NCBI RefSeq assembly: GCF_000227135.1
Contig: NC_018241.1
Coordinates: 361,635-425,634 of the forward strand
Length of the DNA: 64,000 nucleotides
Reading direction: 5' to 3'
Origin: Leishmania donovani
Taxonomy: Eukaryota > Euglenozoa > Kinetoplastea > Trypanosomatida > Trypanosomatidae
Made by a program: the position numbers and the translations under genes. Positions 1 to 11,875 of the stretch are shown piece after piece (the stretch's first letter is position 1; each line of letters begins with the position of its first letter). The notes under the pieces were generated by a model that searched no databases, had not been told where the DNA came from, and was given only the letters and a program-made list of their open reading frames with translations.

Positions 1-785
1 CGCACGCAGCGTTGTATGCGTCCTGCATGGCTAGCTGCGCAACTTCGGATCCGGTGCTTCGCTGTACCGGGGGTGCTTGTAGTGGTGGGTGTCTGGTAAA
101 GAGTGAAAAATCTCAGCCATAAGGACAGAGGAGGAACGAAAGAGGAAGAGCGAGATGATCGCGCGAGGCCTCGGGGATTCGCAAACGTCGAAGGCGGGCA
201 CGTGCTGCGAGGGGGGAGTAGGGTAAAGCTGAGGAGGGGCACACCATGGCCGCAAAACAGGAGGAGGTCGCAGCGTCCTAACCAATATCATCCAAGCTCT
301 TGCCGCCTCCCCCCCCTTGGCGAGGCACCGGAGTGGATGCGGAGGAGGCAAAGAGCAGACTGCGAAGTGGGTACTCAGGCACGCACACGTGCACATCGCT
401 TCTCATCAATCTTACTCCGTGGCTGGAGCCTGTTGTCTTCGCTCCTACGCCTACGTAGACGTCGTCCCTAGGAGAGACCAACACAGAGGCGAAAAGAGCC
501 ACTGCAGCCTCCCCACCATCACAGCCGCAAGCAACGGTACAGCCACAGTGACGGAGAAGGAGGGCCGTTTGCACAGCGGCATTTGCATCAGCATCTCCAG
601 GCGCCGTCCATTCGTGGCTTGCCTTGCTGTCGTCGGTGGAGTGCTACGGCATCGGCTTCAGGTTTAGCGTCTCCCGCAAGGATGGCGTGGTCCTCCCGAG
701 CAGCCGCCTGCAACATGTCATCCAAAACCGTAGTCCTCTTCGCGTCCCATTCGTCGTCCGAAAGTGTAGTCGCGGGTGGTGGGCT
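1..785. other. 3' flank of the first gene; no gene seen
   Basis: This stretch lies downstream of the interrupted gene that ends at 786, so it should hold that transcript's 3' UTR and the next intergenic spacer. Short open frames occur on both strands, but they are arginine- and serine-rich translations of GC-rich DNA, with no domain or motif that would mark a protein. No RNA gene or repeat is recognisable. Confidence 0.6.
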
Positions 786-3603
786 TTAGATGAGCTGAAC
801 GCGTGCGAACTTCTTCGCCGATTCGGCATGTGCGTAAACAACAACAAAGTACTGCGGATATTGCTCCACCACGTTGATCAAGTGGTGATGCTGCAAGCAT
901 ATCGTCTCGCGTGCGCCATACCGAAGGCGGCCAAAGAGATCGATCGAGTTGCGCGACCGCCCTGGCGGCAGTTCAGTCGCCAGCACGTGCAACCACTCAT
1001 CGACGCTGTAGGTGCTGCGCAGCCGTCCGTCCGGCAGCGGCAGTCCCGGCCGCATCACACGAATGTTATTCTGCTCACGAAACTCGAACAGCTGCACCTT
1101 TGTCGGCGCGTTGCGGAGCAGCCGGATCGGATCTGTAGGGAGAAAGTCGGTGATCGCCGGTGGCAGCGCCTGTAGGAGGTTGCGCAGTCCGATGTGCCGT
1201 GTGGGCGGCAGATACCGCAGAATGGTGTCCAATAACACCTCGGGGGCCGTGTATGGCGAGTTTGGGTTAGCGGCCAAAGCCATGCGACGACGGATCTTCT
1301 GGCTCGAGCGCTTCTGCGTCGAGGTGATCTGCAGCCGTTCCTCGGGTGAGAGACCGCTGCGATGCTGCATCATCGCATGCCCCTCGCCCATGACAGCGAG
1401 GTCCGCCGAGGCCAACCAGTGAGGAAATCCATTCGCGTCAAGTGCGTTGATGCCCTTGCCAAACAACATCACCGTGGGCACTGCGTCGCCCTCCACGAAG
1501 GTGGATATCGGCGGCACTTCAATTGCAAACCCAAAGCCGCGGCGCGTCGGCACCTCTTGTGTGTGCTCCTGCGTAGCAGCTCCTGCACGCGTCGGTGCCG
1601 ACGAGCGTGGCAGCGCCGCCGGTGGTGTGCCGGCTATCATGACGGCGGAGCGGCCGTTGGTACTTGGCACGACAGAAAGCTGAAACACGCTCTCGTGCTG
1701 ATACAAAAACCGTCGCAGCGTTCCAAAGTAGGCGATGATGTCTCGTTTTTGCGCCATCGCTGATTCGACACGCGAGCCCGGCCTCCATCTCCGACACGTA
1801 CACAAGCCCGCGGGTCTGCAGAAGGCGCTGCACCTCCGCTAATTCACGCGGCAGCGGTGTGGTTTCCGCGCGCAGCGAGCGCACCGGCGGAAAGCTGAGG
1901 CAGACGGCGCCGTCCTTCTGCGCCGTGGACTGCATTCGGTGCTGCTGCTGGGCAAAGTAAAGCAAGTTGGAGCGCTGACACAGCGGCAGCAGCGCCGCTT
2001 TCACCGCCGGCGGGGCGTGCTCGACGACAGCGTACAGGGGGATCCATTGAAACGGCCGAGGGAAGCGCGGCAGAAACGAGTAGAGCAAGTACGGATCCGG
2101 CTCGTAGGCGGCGATGTACGGATGCACCGCTTCGCCACTCTGTGGCGCCAGAGCGGAGGTCCCAGGCGCTGCTGGCTCCCTATCGTCGTCGTCGAAGCGA
2201 CCACCGTTGCTGCCGTCATTCGTTGATGCTTGTGCGTCCTCATCAACGCCAACACACGCAGTGCGTTCCCTCTGAGTGAAGCCTTCGCCGTCCTTTCCGC
2301 CATAAAACCGCAAGTACGTCTCGTTCTCCAGCTCCACCAACCCCAGCGCCATCGTCTCGCCAAATACGCGGCGCACGTGCTCGAACGTGTACCCGGGTGG
2401 CAGCTGCTTCAGCAGCGCCTCCACTGGCACGAAGTGCGTTGACAGCATGGCCGCCAGCGCTGATGGACTGAACGACGTGGCAGCTCCGTGACGGCGGGTT
2501 GCCGCGACCGGCAACGCCGGCGGCGGCGGAGGCTCGAACGCATCGCCAAAGTAAGGCAGGTAGGTTTCTGGGCCGCCGAGACACGCCCTTGTGGATGGCG
2601 CGAAGAAGGCCTTCTTGACCGCAGACCAACGCCCGTAAGGTTCCGCGAACCTCTGCGGGCCTTTTGGGAGTGCCGAGGCGCTGTCCGCCAGTCGGCGAGT
2701 CGCCATCGGCGGGCAGCACATATCTGCGTAGCGGAAGTCATCCCCGTCGCCCGCGGCACTCCCGGCGTCGCTGGGGCTCCGTGCGGCGCCACAGCTCACC
2801 TTTGCAAGGTTGCTCTCGAGCTGCCCGCGCTTTTCAGGTGCCAGAGGTGCGTACAGCGCCGCAAGCGCGCGCCCGACTTCTTCGGCCGACGACGCAACGG
2901 TGGCGTACAGGTTATCAAAAGGCATGTATATGCCGTGCGCTCGCACGCTGCCGCGGCCGCTGACGGAGGACCGCAGCTCATCCGCCAAATTCTCTCCGGC
3001 GATACAGAGAAGAAGCTCCGACAGCGTCCGTGAAGTCTCCTGCACATAATTGCGACGCCGCTGCATATTCAAGGAAGCTTCTCATGACAGCGCTGAAAAA
3101 GCCGTCGCATCGATGGGAGAGGGCCGCGCACATGCTAGCTGGCCGGCCCTCTTTTCCTTTGCAGAGCTCTTCGGCGCTGCCACGGCTGTTGACGTCGTCT
3201 CGCTCGCGGAGTTGATAAAATTCCACGCCGACTCGAAGAGCACTGGAGTCGTGGCGCCGTCGATTGTGAAGAGCAAGTAAAGCGAGCTTACTGGGATGCA
3301 CACTGGTGCCCGCGGGATGCACTCCACCAAGCGTTCCAGCAGCTCGTTGTTTCTTGCGTGAACCGCTGGCCGGATGGAGGGTGGCGAACACGCGGGCGAT
3401 GGTACGGGAGGTTCGCGAGGAGGAGGGGCCTGGTACTGCCGTTCCAGCGGAGGTTGTGAGGTGCGGTGCGCAGCAGAGGTGCTGAGCAGACACTGTGGCG
3501 TCGAAAACGGCGGCGAAGAGCATCGCAGATGTGCTGCTGGGCGCCACCGAGTGGCGCCAAGGCGCCGGGTTGGTTGCCGTGCTAGTAGCAGCGGCATGCG
3601 CAT
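786..3603 (-). pseudogene. Interrupted conserved protein with mitochondrial-type presequence (in-frame TGA plus frameshift)
   Basis: I do not recognise this gene by name. Reading starts best at ATG 3603. The first ~60 residues are rich in Arg, Ser, Leu and Ala and nearly free of acidic residues, which suggests mitochondrial import. The frame continues as convincing GC3-rich coding sequence to an in-frame TGA at 3084-3082 (codon 174), resumes directly after it, and runs to about 1750. There an A5 run on the coding strand (1745-1749) shifts the frame by one base. Sequence after the shift is again protein-like and ends at 786. With both lesions ignored the product would be about 938 residues. 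Three segments share a helical pattern of Leu-Leu, Leu-Pro-Pro and a hydrophobic strand (for example LLKQLPPGYTFEHV and NLLQALPPAITDFL), like the winged-helix-type repeats of some kinetoplastid mitochondrial RNA-processing factors; that link is inference. It may be a real pseudogene or draft-assembly error. Confidence 0.6.
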
Positions 3604-4409
3604 GATGAGATGCTGCGCATTTTCGTTCGACAGCCGCGCACGTGTTATCCGCACGCGACTCAAGGATAGATGAAGGCGGGTCAAAACAAAAAATGGGCAG
3701 CACTTTGATGGACGACAACTGCACGCACGTGCACACGCCGGCGTGGTGCTGGCGTAAAGGTGATGGGGGAGAGGGAGGATTACGGTAAATATGGCCTTCC
3801 ACTTCGTGTATAGAGAAGCGAGAGAGAACTGAGCTACGCGCGCAGAGAGAAATCGGCTCCAGCAGCAGCAACGCTGCATGGTCTCTCTTGAATGCAGTTG
3901 GACGTGGAGAGGCGCACCACGCCGCGTTCGCGACAGTGCGCATGTGTATGCGTGAGCTGCCGCTTTTTTAGACACCTTCGTGCACATCTCTCACCACCAC
4001 CACCACCGACATCAACCGCCAATCTGCTCTCCACTTTTTTCTTATTGGCATTGTCGACCCGAGCACGCGTACTTTCAGTTCCCCTCCACCCGCGTGAGGG
4101 GCGCACGAGGGCTTGCGTGTTGATCTGTGCACATGTACGTGTATGCGCAAGGTCTGTCGCACAAGCTAGAGGCAACGGTGTGCGTGTGCGTGTGCGTGGG
4201 TGGGGGGGGGCAAGGGAAGAGAGAGAGAGGGACCATGCGTGCGACTTGGACAGCAACCTACAGGCACAGCACTTCATCCTCTCCCCCTCTCGGCCTCTCC
4301 CACACCAGCGCTTCTTCCTGCCAACAGACGCGCCTCGCGGCACCGGGAGAGAGGAGGGGGGGGGATGGCGGACGCTTCCGGGGACCCGCTGGTGCGGGCG
4401 CGCACTTCC
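3604..4409. other. Intergenic spacer
   Basis: About 0.8 kb between two minus-strand genes. It should hold the 5' UTR and splice acceptor of the interrupted gene (start 3603) and the 3' UTR of the 1087-residue gene. There is a TG-rich stretch near 4180-4200 followed by a run of nine G, and a second G run near 4357. No coding sequence is supported. Confidence 0.6.
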
Positions 4410-7400
4410 TTAGGGTACGCGCGGCACCGCCTGCGCCTCCTCCTCGCACTCTTCGCTGACCTTCTTCAGTCCTTCCCGAACGTGCTCCAGCCGCGTTGCG
4501 AAGCGTTGCAGCAGCTTGTTCTGCGTGTAGGCGACACGAATAGCGTCGACGAGCGACTGCGCAATCGGGTTCACCTCCATCAACGCTGATGTGTCCTCAT
4601 ACAGGTACCGCTCCAGCTCCTGCTCCACCTCACGGTGCAGCCGCGGCACAGCAGATGGCAGGGAGAGAAGGACAGCCTCATCGGTGTGGCTAACGACGCG
4701 GTTGCAGACGCCCGCCGTGCTCACCTTTCGCAGCTGCTGATACTCCCCCTCTGTTAGAATGGGGGCAAGCAGAGCTGAATCCAGGGACTGTGTCGCCGCC
4801 GTGTCGCCGGTCACGGGTGCCTGCTCTTGCTGTGGCGCGGATGACGACGATGGAAAGGCGGGTGTCGGCCAAATCTCTGCACCGGTTTTCCCTCGTACCT
4901 GCGCATCGACGGTGCACACCTCCTCTTCCTTAATGGGGTCGGTGAGGGTGTGCGGCAGTGCGGGGGGTGCGGGGAGCAGCCAACCCGCCTGCACCACGCC
5001 GCGCAGCCGAGCACAGCGGAAAGGTAGCACGTCCGTGATGTAAGCCTGCAGCGCTGCGTACGTGGCATCCACTGAAAGATGTGATGCTTGACTATGAGAT
5101 GTCCCAGTGCCAACGGAACGGCGCAGCCGCGATGACGGCAGTTTTCGAGGAGAGGGCTGCGTGGAATGCTGCTGTCGCTGCTCTTCTGTGAATCCCTTCT
5201 TCACGCCCCCATCACCCTCCTCACCTGCGACGCTGTCCTCGAGGCCTTGCTCGTCGTCGCTGAACGCGCCACCGGTTTCAGACAGCGCGGATGCTTCGCT
5301 GTCGGCAACCTCGTCGTCGCCGTCGTTGAGCTGCGCTAGGGCGTCTGCTGCAGCACCATCTGGGGCGCTCTTGGCCACCGCTACGCGGCCTTTGCGCTTG
5401 CCGGTCGTAGCGGCTCGCTCTGTGGTCGCACTACGTGGGCGCTTCTGCGATCGCGCCACTGCCGCAGCGGACCGGGGCGGGCGCCGCGAAGGCGAGGCCG
5501 CATCAGCAGCTGCTGTTGGCGCGGCGGGGCTCATCGAGCCCAGCACTTCCGCCTCCGCTTTGCGTACCGCGACCTCGGCTGCCCGCCACGCGGCCGGGTC
5601 CACCCTCGGTAGCGGCTGCAGCTGCACCGTGAAGGTGCTCCGAGGAGGGCGGCCCAGCCGGCGTGAAGAGGGAGAGCTTGTACCAAGGTGCGCGTCCGCC
5701 TCCGTGAGGCTAGCGCGGTCAGTCGAGTCCCCTGCCACCACCTCCTCCCACACCGGTGCCTCAGGCATGTCGGCTTCATCACCGCGGTTGTAAAAAGCAA
5801 ACACAGCGCGCTGCAGTGCCACCGCGGCACCCGCTACCAAGGCGAGGTATCGGTTGGCCGCCTGCTGATACGGCACATTTGCCTGCTGCTCTTGCCGTAG
5901 CAGTCGTGCGAGGCAGGCGCGTCGGCGCACCTCAGCGTCGTGCGCGAACCAGGCGTTTGGCGTCGCCAGCGCTGTCAGCCGCTCCTGAGCAGTGGCTGTG
6001 GACCCTGCTGGCGGTGGTGAAGGAGGGGCATCCAATGTAAGTGACCCCGAATCACCACATGCGGTAGCGGCAATAGTGGCGGAAGAGCCGTGCGTCGATG
6101 GCGGGATCGGCGGTGGTGACAGTTGTGATGGCAGCAGCGACACCGAGTGCCCGCCGTCCCGGCCTTTCGCAGTGCTCAGCGCCTGCTGCGATGATGCAGG
6201 AGCCGCACGGACGTCATCTGCGGGTGCTGCGGTTGGAGTGCTCTGGAGAAGAGCATAGCGGTCAAAGGAGGCCACAAAAGGATGCACATGATGTGAGGGC
6301 GCCGTCGTCGAAGCACCTCCAGCGACAGAGCTGCTGCGCTCGTCGACCGTGGCCTCTGTCCCTTTCCTTCCACCCCTGCGAGTGGCGCACGTTGTAGGCG
6401 GCAGTGCAGGGGACGACTCGCTCAGCAGGTGAGGCTGCTGCGACTGCACAGCGTCCAGCAGCTGCTGTCGCCGCTGTTGCAGAACTCCGGCGGTGACGCG
6501 GTGGTACTCTGCGCACACCTCCTCCACGGACGGCACCCACCGCTCGCCTTTGCCTCCACTTTCCTCATTACCACCCTCTGGCCACCGCCAACGATCCACA
6601 GTCACGACGGGATTGCCGAACCGTGCCCACAGCTGCACCAGGTAGCAGGACGAAGCGTACGTGAAGCGTGTCGATGGCGGCGGTGGTGGAACGATCGCAT
6701 CGTACTCGCTCTCTGTGAAGGTGAAGAACGCCAGCGGCGGCGGCTTCGCCGCCGTCATCGCGCCTGATGCCGCAAATAGTGAGGAGCAGCCACAACCGTG
6801 GACGGCGCTCTCCTCGCGCGTGTCCTCGACTTCCGTGCGCACAAGGACGTTGGAGGAGGCAGCGGACGCAAAGGCTGGCAAGGACGCAGTGGAGCGCGTG
6901 CTGTCGAAGCACATGCGCAACCCGCTGGCGTACAAGCAATCTGTGTTAGATCGCACCAGGCCAGTCGGCAGCGGTGCGGCCTGCACGCTAGCAGGTTGCA
7001 TGACCGGCTCCGCCCATACGGCATGGGCCAGAGCGTTGACCTGGGCCACGTGGTCTGCGCGCTCCCAACGCTGCCCGACGCTCCAGTTCAAAGGTGGGTA
7101 CGGCGACGAGGTTGAAGGCACTGCGCTTCGATGCGTTACTTCTATGAGTCGCCAGGAGCGACGGACGTGCGGCGCCGAGATGGCTCCACTGCCACCGACG
7201 CTGCTGCGACATGTACCCACCGCACCTCCACGCGTCGCAGATGACGACGATGACGCGCCCCAGCAGAGCACGGCGTCCTGCAGAGCCGTGGCGACCGCCG
7301 ACGTTGACAATGCAGCATTCATGGAAGTCGGCGATGCCAAGGCCTTGGCCGGCAGCGCTCCCTGCCCGAACATGTCCGGCAGGCGCGAGAGGGCCACAGC

Positions 7401-7673
7401 ACCGGCCCTGCAGTCGGTGGCCGATACACCCTCAGAAGACGAATACTGCTGCGGCAATGCAACGCCGTCGCGTAGCGCAAAACGGCGCTGGTCCTCGAGG
7501 AGCGACTGCACCTGAGTCCTGCTTGCGCGGCGCCGGCCCGGGAAAGGGCCTGCAGCAGCATCCGTGGCGACAGCCTTGGGGCGGCCAGCTCGGAGACGCT
7601 CAGACGACTGTGCGTCCCCTTTAAACTCCGTCGCTAAGAGCGAGGCAGCCACATCGCTGCTGCCGCGCTCCAT
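4410..7673 (-). CDS. Conserved hypothetical protein, 1087 aa
   Basis: This long single-frame gene starts at ATG 7673; no earlier ATG occurs in frame. No catalytic domain is recognised. Most of the protein is low complexity, rich in Ala, Ser and Pro. A strongly basic, Arg/Lys-rich patch lies at about residues 724-765 and is followed by an acidic Asp/Glu/Ser-rich stretch at about 781-824, a pairing common in nuclear or nucleic-acid-associated proteins. The C-terminal ~100 residues are predicted to be largely helical, with a regular Leu/Glu/Arg pattern that could form a coiled coil. A more ordered segment with aromatic residues lies near residues 320-380. Nuclear location is only inferred from the basic cluster. 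It lies between the interrupted mitochondrial-type gene and another unrecognised protein on the same strand. Confidence 0.8.
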   Translation of the reverse strand: MERGSSDVAASLLATEFKGDAQSSERLRAGRPKAVATDAAAGPFPGRRRASRTQVQSLLEDQRRFALRDGVALPQQYSSSEGVSATDCRAGAVALSRLPDMFGQGALPAKALASPTSMNAALSTSAVATALQDAVLCWGASSSSSATRGGAVGTCRSSVGGSGAISAPHVRRSWRLIEVTHRSAVPSTSSPYPPLNWSVGQRWERADHVAQVNALAHAVWAEPVMQPASVQAAPLPTGLVRSNTDCLYASGLRMCFDSTRSTASLPAFASAASSNVLVRTEVEDTREESAVHGCGCSSLFAASGAMTAAKPPPLAFFTFTESEYDAIVPPPPPSTRFTYASSCYLVQLWARFGNPVVTVDRWRWPEGGNEESGGKGERWVPSVEEVCAEYHRVTAGVLQQRRQQLLDAVQSQQPHLLSESSPALPPTTCATRRGGRKGTEATVDERSSSVAGGASTTAPSHHVHPFVASFDRYALLQSTPTAAPADDVRAAPASSQQALSTAKGRDGGHSVSLLPSQLSPPPIPPSTHGSSATIAATACGDSGSLTLDAPPSPPPAGSTATAQERLTALATPNAWFAHDAEVRRRACLARLLRQEQQANVPYQQAANRYLALVAGAAVALQRAVFAFYNRGDEADMPEAPVWEEVVAGDSTDRASLTEADAHLGTSSPSSRRLGRPPRSTFTVQLQPLPRVDPAAWRAAEVAVRKAEAEVLGSMSPAAPTAAADAASPSRRPPRSAAAVARSQKRPRSATTERAATTGKRKGRVAVAKSAPDGAAADALAQLNDGDDEVADSEASALSETGGAFSDDEQGLEDSVAGEEGDGGVKKGFTEEQRQQHSTQPSPRKLPSSRLRRSVGTGTSHSQASHLSVDATYAALQAYITDVLPFRCARLRGVVQAGWLLPAPPALPHTLTDPIKEEEVCTVDAQVRGKTGAEIWPTPAFPSSSSAPQQEQAPVTGDTAATQSLDSALLAPILTEGEYQQLRKVSTAGVCNRVVSHTDEAVLLSLPSAVPRLHREVEQELERYLYEDTSALMEVNPIAQSLVDAIRVAYTQNKLLQRFATRLEHVREGLKKVSEECEEEAQAVPRVP

Positions 7674-8719
7674 GACTCGGACCCTCTCGCACGGGAGACT
7701 GGCGCTGCCGCTGGTGGACTCAAGAAGGAAGAGCGAGAGGGTGGGGGTGAGGTGTGCGGGGCGGTCAGCGCTTTACCAGTAGCTTCGAGGGAATTCGCAT
7801 GTATGTGCGTGTGCATGTGTTTGCGGGAAGGTGGAGGGCGGAGGGATATCCGCAGAGAAAGAAGTGGAGGTTGTGCACGGGGAAGAGAAAGAGAGACAGA
7901 GGCGGGAAAAGGAGGTGCCCACGACGCCGAGACCGATTCGCTTTTGCGGCCACAATACGCGTGTGCGTGGCGCTGGCCCCCTTCCCCCTCCTCCCCTCCC
8001 CTCCCCTCCCCCCACCACAGGGGTAAACATCGCACAACCTTTGAGAGGCTGCGCATCACACCAGAGCACATTTTAAGCAAGAGGACCACGCACAGATTTA
8101 CGCCCCGTGACATGCACACGCCGATGCACGGCTGAATTGGCACAGCCTCGCCTGCCGATGCTGACGCCTCCCCCTTCTCTTTCCGCAGCTTCTGCTGCTG
8201 TCATGGGCGATCTTCTCAAAGGCCAGTTCACTGAATGCGCACGGGCTGTTCGGCAACTGAGACTACGCGCGCGCGGTTCTTGGTCTCCTGCCTGCAAGTC
8301 TTGCTGAAAAGCGCACATGACGTTTTTCTTCAACCTTTTCGCTTTCCCCCTTCTTTATTTGCGGTCTCAGCCCCATTCCCCCTACCACCACGACCACCAC
8401 ACATGTTGGTGCCTTCCTCCGGCGGAATCTCAAGGACACGCACATACACAGACACGCACGCACAGCTCGTTCTCTGCCCCCTCCCCCCATCTTGACACGC
8501 AACGACGTCCTTACGACACATACGTACAACGCAGAACAGCGTCAGAACGGCACTACGCAACCCAAAAGAGGCGAGAGAGGCGCATACAATCGCAGAGCCG
8601 CGAGAGGGAAGGGGTACAGACACACACGCACACCCTGCAGAGGCGCTCACAGTGCTTAAAGGGCCAAACAGCCCATGACGGCGGTGCTGTTGCACGCTCG
8701 GGTATCAACGGCACGCGCG
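7674..8719. other. Intergenic spacer
   Basis: About 1 kb between two minus-strand genes. A pyrimidine-rich block on the plus strand (C4T repeats, 7978-8015) reads as purine on the transcript, so it is not a splice tract for the gene at 7673. No gene, RNA or dispersed repeat is recognised. Confidence 0.55.
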
Positions 8720-10693
8720 TCACTCCTCTCGCGCGCGCTTCGCCATACGCACAGTACTGCGATGCAACAGCTGCGCCTGCACCAACGCAGGCGTGCTCTC
8801 CTCGGTGCGAAGCCGATTGGGCAAAAGACGCCGCACAGGACGACGGCCGAGGCGCATCGCCTCCGTCACGGCGCCAGCGCTGCTCGGTGGGTGAGCCTTG
8901 CCAGACTCTGGGCTGACATCGAATACGGCTGCGGCTGCATGCAAGAGGGGGCCGATGTCCGCGTCATTGCCGTCGGCAAACAGATCCGAATCAGCGCAGT
9001 CCGCGAAGGTAATCCGCTGCGCGTCGTAGTACGCCTTGAACCGCTCCACGAACACGTCTTCGGTGCTCTTTGCAGTGTCAGCACCGTCGCCGGCAGCGCC
9101 GCCGGCGGCTACCGCGCTGGCGACTGTGGTACTCTCGTCGTTCTTTCTAGTGCTGCTGGAGTCGCCTGCCTGCGCCTTGACGTAGTCCTCTGCCTTGCTC
9201 GCCCGCTCCTTGTCATCAGTGATCCACAGGCCGCACGACTCCAGGAGATTACCCTTTCGCTCCAGACGCCGCTCGTTGGCGATGCCGCGACGGCGATTGC
9301 GCGTGTTTGTCTCGCTGTTGCGCTTCGTTATGTCGGCGAGTCGGTTCAGGTAGGCGCTGCGGGACTCCTCGCTGATGTATTGATAAAAGGACTCCTCGGC
9401 TTCACGGAGCTGTGACAGATGCTGGGACAGCGCCGTCAAGGATCCGGGCTGCAGGCTCGCCTGCGCCTGCGTCTCGGGCGGTGGTGTTTGCGACACGGAC
9501 AGCTGCGAGGAGGACGCTGGCGCACCGTCGCCGAGGATTAATACCGAAGACGGCTCTTCGGCAGGGGCATGCTGATTCAAGGCGCGTGAGGCGGATGCGT
9601 GCTGCTGCTGCTGAGCACGCAGCACGCTTCGTGGCAGAAATGGTGATAGCGGTGTATTTGTCGTAGATGTCGCCGCGGATGGTGATGATGGCGCGACTGC
9701 AGAGAGGGTCGAGCGTTGCGTGTGTGTCACAGCAAAGACGTCGGAGCTTTCTGCGGCCATACTGAATACTGGCTCCTCCGACAGGTCCAGCTCGGCAGCC
9801 TGTGACGCGTTCAGATCCCGCACCGCGGCACCAGCAAACGAGGACGTCCCGAGCGCATGCCTTTGCTGCTTGCGCTCTTCAACACGGTGGTGCTGAATGT
9901 AGGTGACGGCGCGCACAGGTGCCGTCGCTACACCCAAGGTGCAGTACCGCTGCCGCAGCACCTTCGACTCTTCAATCTCATCCTCAGTCCACTGATGCTG
10001 CGCCAGGTGCTGCTTCTTGTATTGACGAAGTAACTCCACCTGCCGAGGGGTCGGCACAAACGCGCGCGGGTTGAGCGCCGCCGCCGGCGGCGCCTGATTG
10101 ACGCCCTCCACACCCTCCGGTTGCGGCAGAGGGTCTTGCGCGACCGGCTGGGTTGCCGACGCCACTTCCCCGGACTCAAGCAAAACCGGCGGCGCCGCGG
10201 GTGCCTCGCCGAGAACTCCATCCGCGTACACCTCTGTCGGTCGCTGGTTCGCGCTAGCCACGCAGAAGGCTAAAACCTCGTCCTCCGTTGGAACCGTGTT
10301 CGACAGCTGCGGCAGCATCACTATCTCCTCCTTCACTGTGTCGTTAGGCGCTGCGGACGAGGACGACCGTGGCTGCACCGGCTCCACAGCGAAGCAGACC
10401 CAGAATATCTTTCCGCGCCACTCAATCGTCGGGGAGGTCACAACGGGAGCTGTGCCCGACTTGTGCGCTGTCATTACGTCCTCGAGCAGCAGCACGCGAC
10501 GCAAGCGCGACCACGAGTACTGCTCCGGCGCATGACGGTGATGGTAGCGCACAAAGAAGTTGAGAAACGGCTGATCGCCGATGCGCTTGCCGGCTTCGTT
10601 GATTTCAGCAGGGAAGAACGCCTGATCCGCGTACTTGTGCACCGACTTGGCGTTGAGAGTGATGGTCTGGACCTCTTCCTTGGTGAGCAACAT
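8720..10693 (-). CDS. Conserved hypothetical protein, 657 aa
   Basis: The first in-frame ATG is at 10693, giving a protein that begins MLLTKEEVQTITL; an upstream in-frame TTG at 10714 is ignored. The N-terminal ~110 residues look like a folded domain, with YADQAFF, PFLNFFVRYHHRH and WRGKIFWVCF as distinctive stretches. The middle is a long Ala/Ser/Gln/Pro-rich linker. The C-terminal ~230 residues are charged and probably helical (HLSQLREAEESFYQYI, then Arg/Asn-rich sequence and a segment with FVERFKAYYDAQRITF), ending in a very basic tail. I do not recognise the family. There is no signal peptide or membrane segment. The clear contrast between ordered ends and a disordered middle, and the unbroken 2 kb frame, support a real gene. 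Confidence 0.8.
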   Translation of the reverse strand: MLLTKEEVQTITLNAKSVHKYADQAFFPAEINEAGKRIGDQPFLNFFVRYHHRHAPEQYSWSRLRRVLLLEDVMTAHKSGTAPVVTSPTIEWRGKIFWVCFAVEPVQPRSSSSAAPNDTVKEEIVMLPQLSNTVPTEDEVLAFCVASANQRPTEVYADGVLGEAPAAPPVLLESGEVASATQPVAQDPLPQPEGVEGVNQAPPAAALNPRAFVPTPRQVELLRQYKKQHLAQHQWTEDEIEESKVLRQRYCTLGVATAPVRAVTYIQHHRVEERKQQRHALGTSSFAGAAVRDLNASQAAELDLSEEPVFSMAAESSDVFAVTHTQRSTLSAVAPSSPSAATSTTNTPLSPFLPRSVLRAQQQQHASASRALNQHAPAEEPSSVLILGDGAPASSSQLSVSQTPPPETQAQASLQPGSLTALSQHLSQLREAEESFYQYISEESRSAYLNRLADITKRNSETNTRNRRRGIANERRLERKGNLLESCGLWITDDKERASKAEDYVKAQAGDSSSTRKNDESTTVASAVAAGGAAGDGADTAKSTEDVFVERFKAYYDAQRITFADCADSDLFADGNDADIGPLLHAAAAVFDVSPESGKAHPPSSAGAVTEAMRLGRRPVRRLLPNRLRTEESTPALVQAQLLHRSTVRMAKRAREE

Positions 10694-11854
10694 CCTGAAG
10701 CACGGCAAACACAACCCCAGAAGGGGACGAAGAGGCAGCGGTAGCGAAGATAGCTTAATGACAGTTCGTGACGGGCGTGCCTAGAGCGCGGCGGTCGCGG
10801 GCAGTGATCGCGTTTCTCGGTGGTGGTGGTGGTGGTGGTGTGTGTGTGTGTGAAGGTGGCGTGTGATAAAAACTCAGTGGCTGTGAGAGGTGTGCCCGCT
10901 GCGAGGAACAGGCAAGAGCCAGGGTACAGAGGAAAGGGGAAGGGTCACCTCTGGTGCGGGTATCGAGGGTTGGGCGCGTGCGCGCTTATGTTCTTGTCGT
11001 GGTTGCGCTCAAGATGGGTAGTCAGGCGCGCCAGAAGAAGAGAACGCGTTGGAGACGCACAAGCGGGAGGAGAAGAGTTTGAACGTGGGCGCAACAGCAG
11101 TGTTGACGATACCTCTTCTCTCTCGTTGCGGTTTGTTTCGCTCCAAAAACGTGCCCATTCTGCCACCGCGAACAGGCCAGCGAATAGACGCAAGCACCAC
11201 CACAGCGCACCTCACCTCCGCAGCACCACGGCTCCATCCTCGTCCTCTAGGACGCGGCGTCTGCAATGGAATCGGGCCGTGCATCTTGTGGGCCCTTCCT
11301 GTCTCCCCTTGCTCTGTCTTCGCATACGTGCTGCACAATCAGCGCTGCACACATCTGGGTAGGTAGCATGCATTCATCCAAGCGAGCCGCGTCCTCGCTC
11401 CACTGCCGCTGTGGCGGGCACAGCCTTTGCACATCGATGTCACAATCAGGGCGCGGTGCAGCTTGAAGCTCGCTTTATGGAAGGAGTATAGTCGGGCGCC
11501 TGTCACCACGGGCGCTATCGGACCATATCCCTCCTCAGAGTGAGCAGTGTGCTTGACCGCGCAGTGGCCACTCGGCGCCGCGGTGACGTCACCGCGACTC
11601 CGTCATCGCTGTGGACGTCGGTTGGTCATCCTTCGCCCCATTTCGATGCCACGGCACACGGCGCAGGTTCGGCATGGAATCACGCTCAACATCACGACAA
11701 CGAGGCAAAAGCAGAAATACAAGAGGTGGATTCGTGTACATATATATAGAGGGATGCACAGGAGTCTTCGCGAGCTCACACAAACGCCATCATCACCGCA
11801 AGTCTCCTCGGCACAGCCCTACCCCAGACTTGCCCGCTGCCACCAAGAGCCCGC

Positions 11855-11875
11855 GCCGGCACCCGAGGTGCCGGC
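11855..11875. other. Perfect 9-bp hairpin with 3-base loop
   Basis: The nine bases at 11855-11863 are the exact reverse complement of 11867-11875, separated by CGA. The stem is GC-rich and would be stable in RNA on either strand. It lies in the spacer between the PP2C and 657-aa genes, so a role as a UTR element is possible but unsupported. Confidence 0.6.
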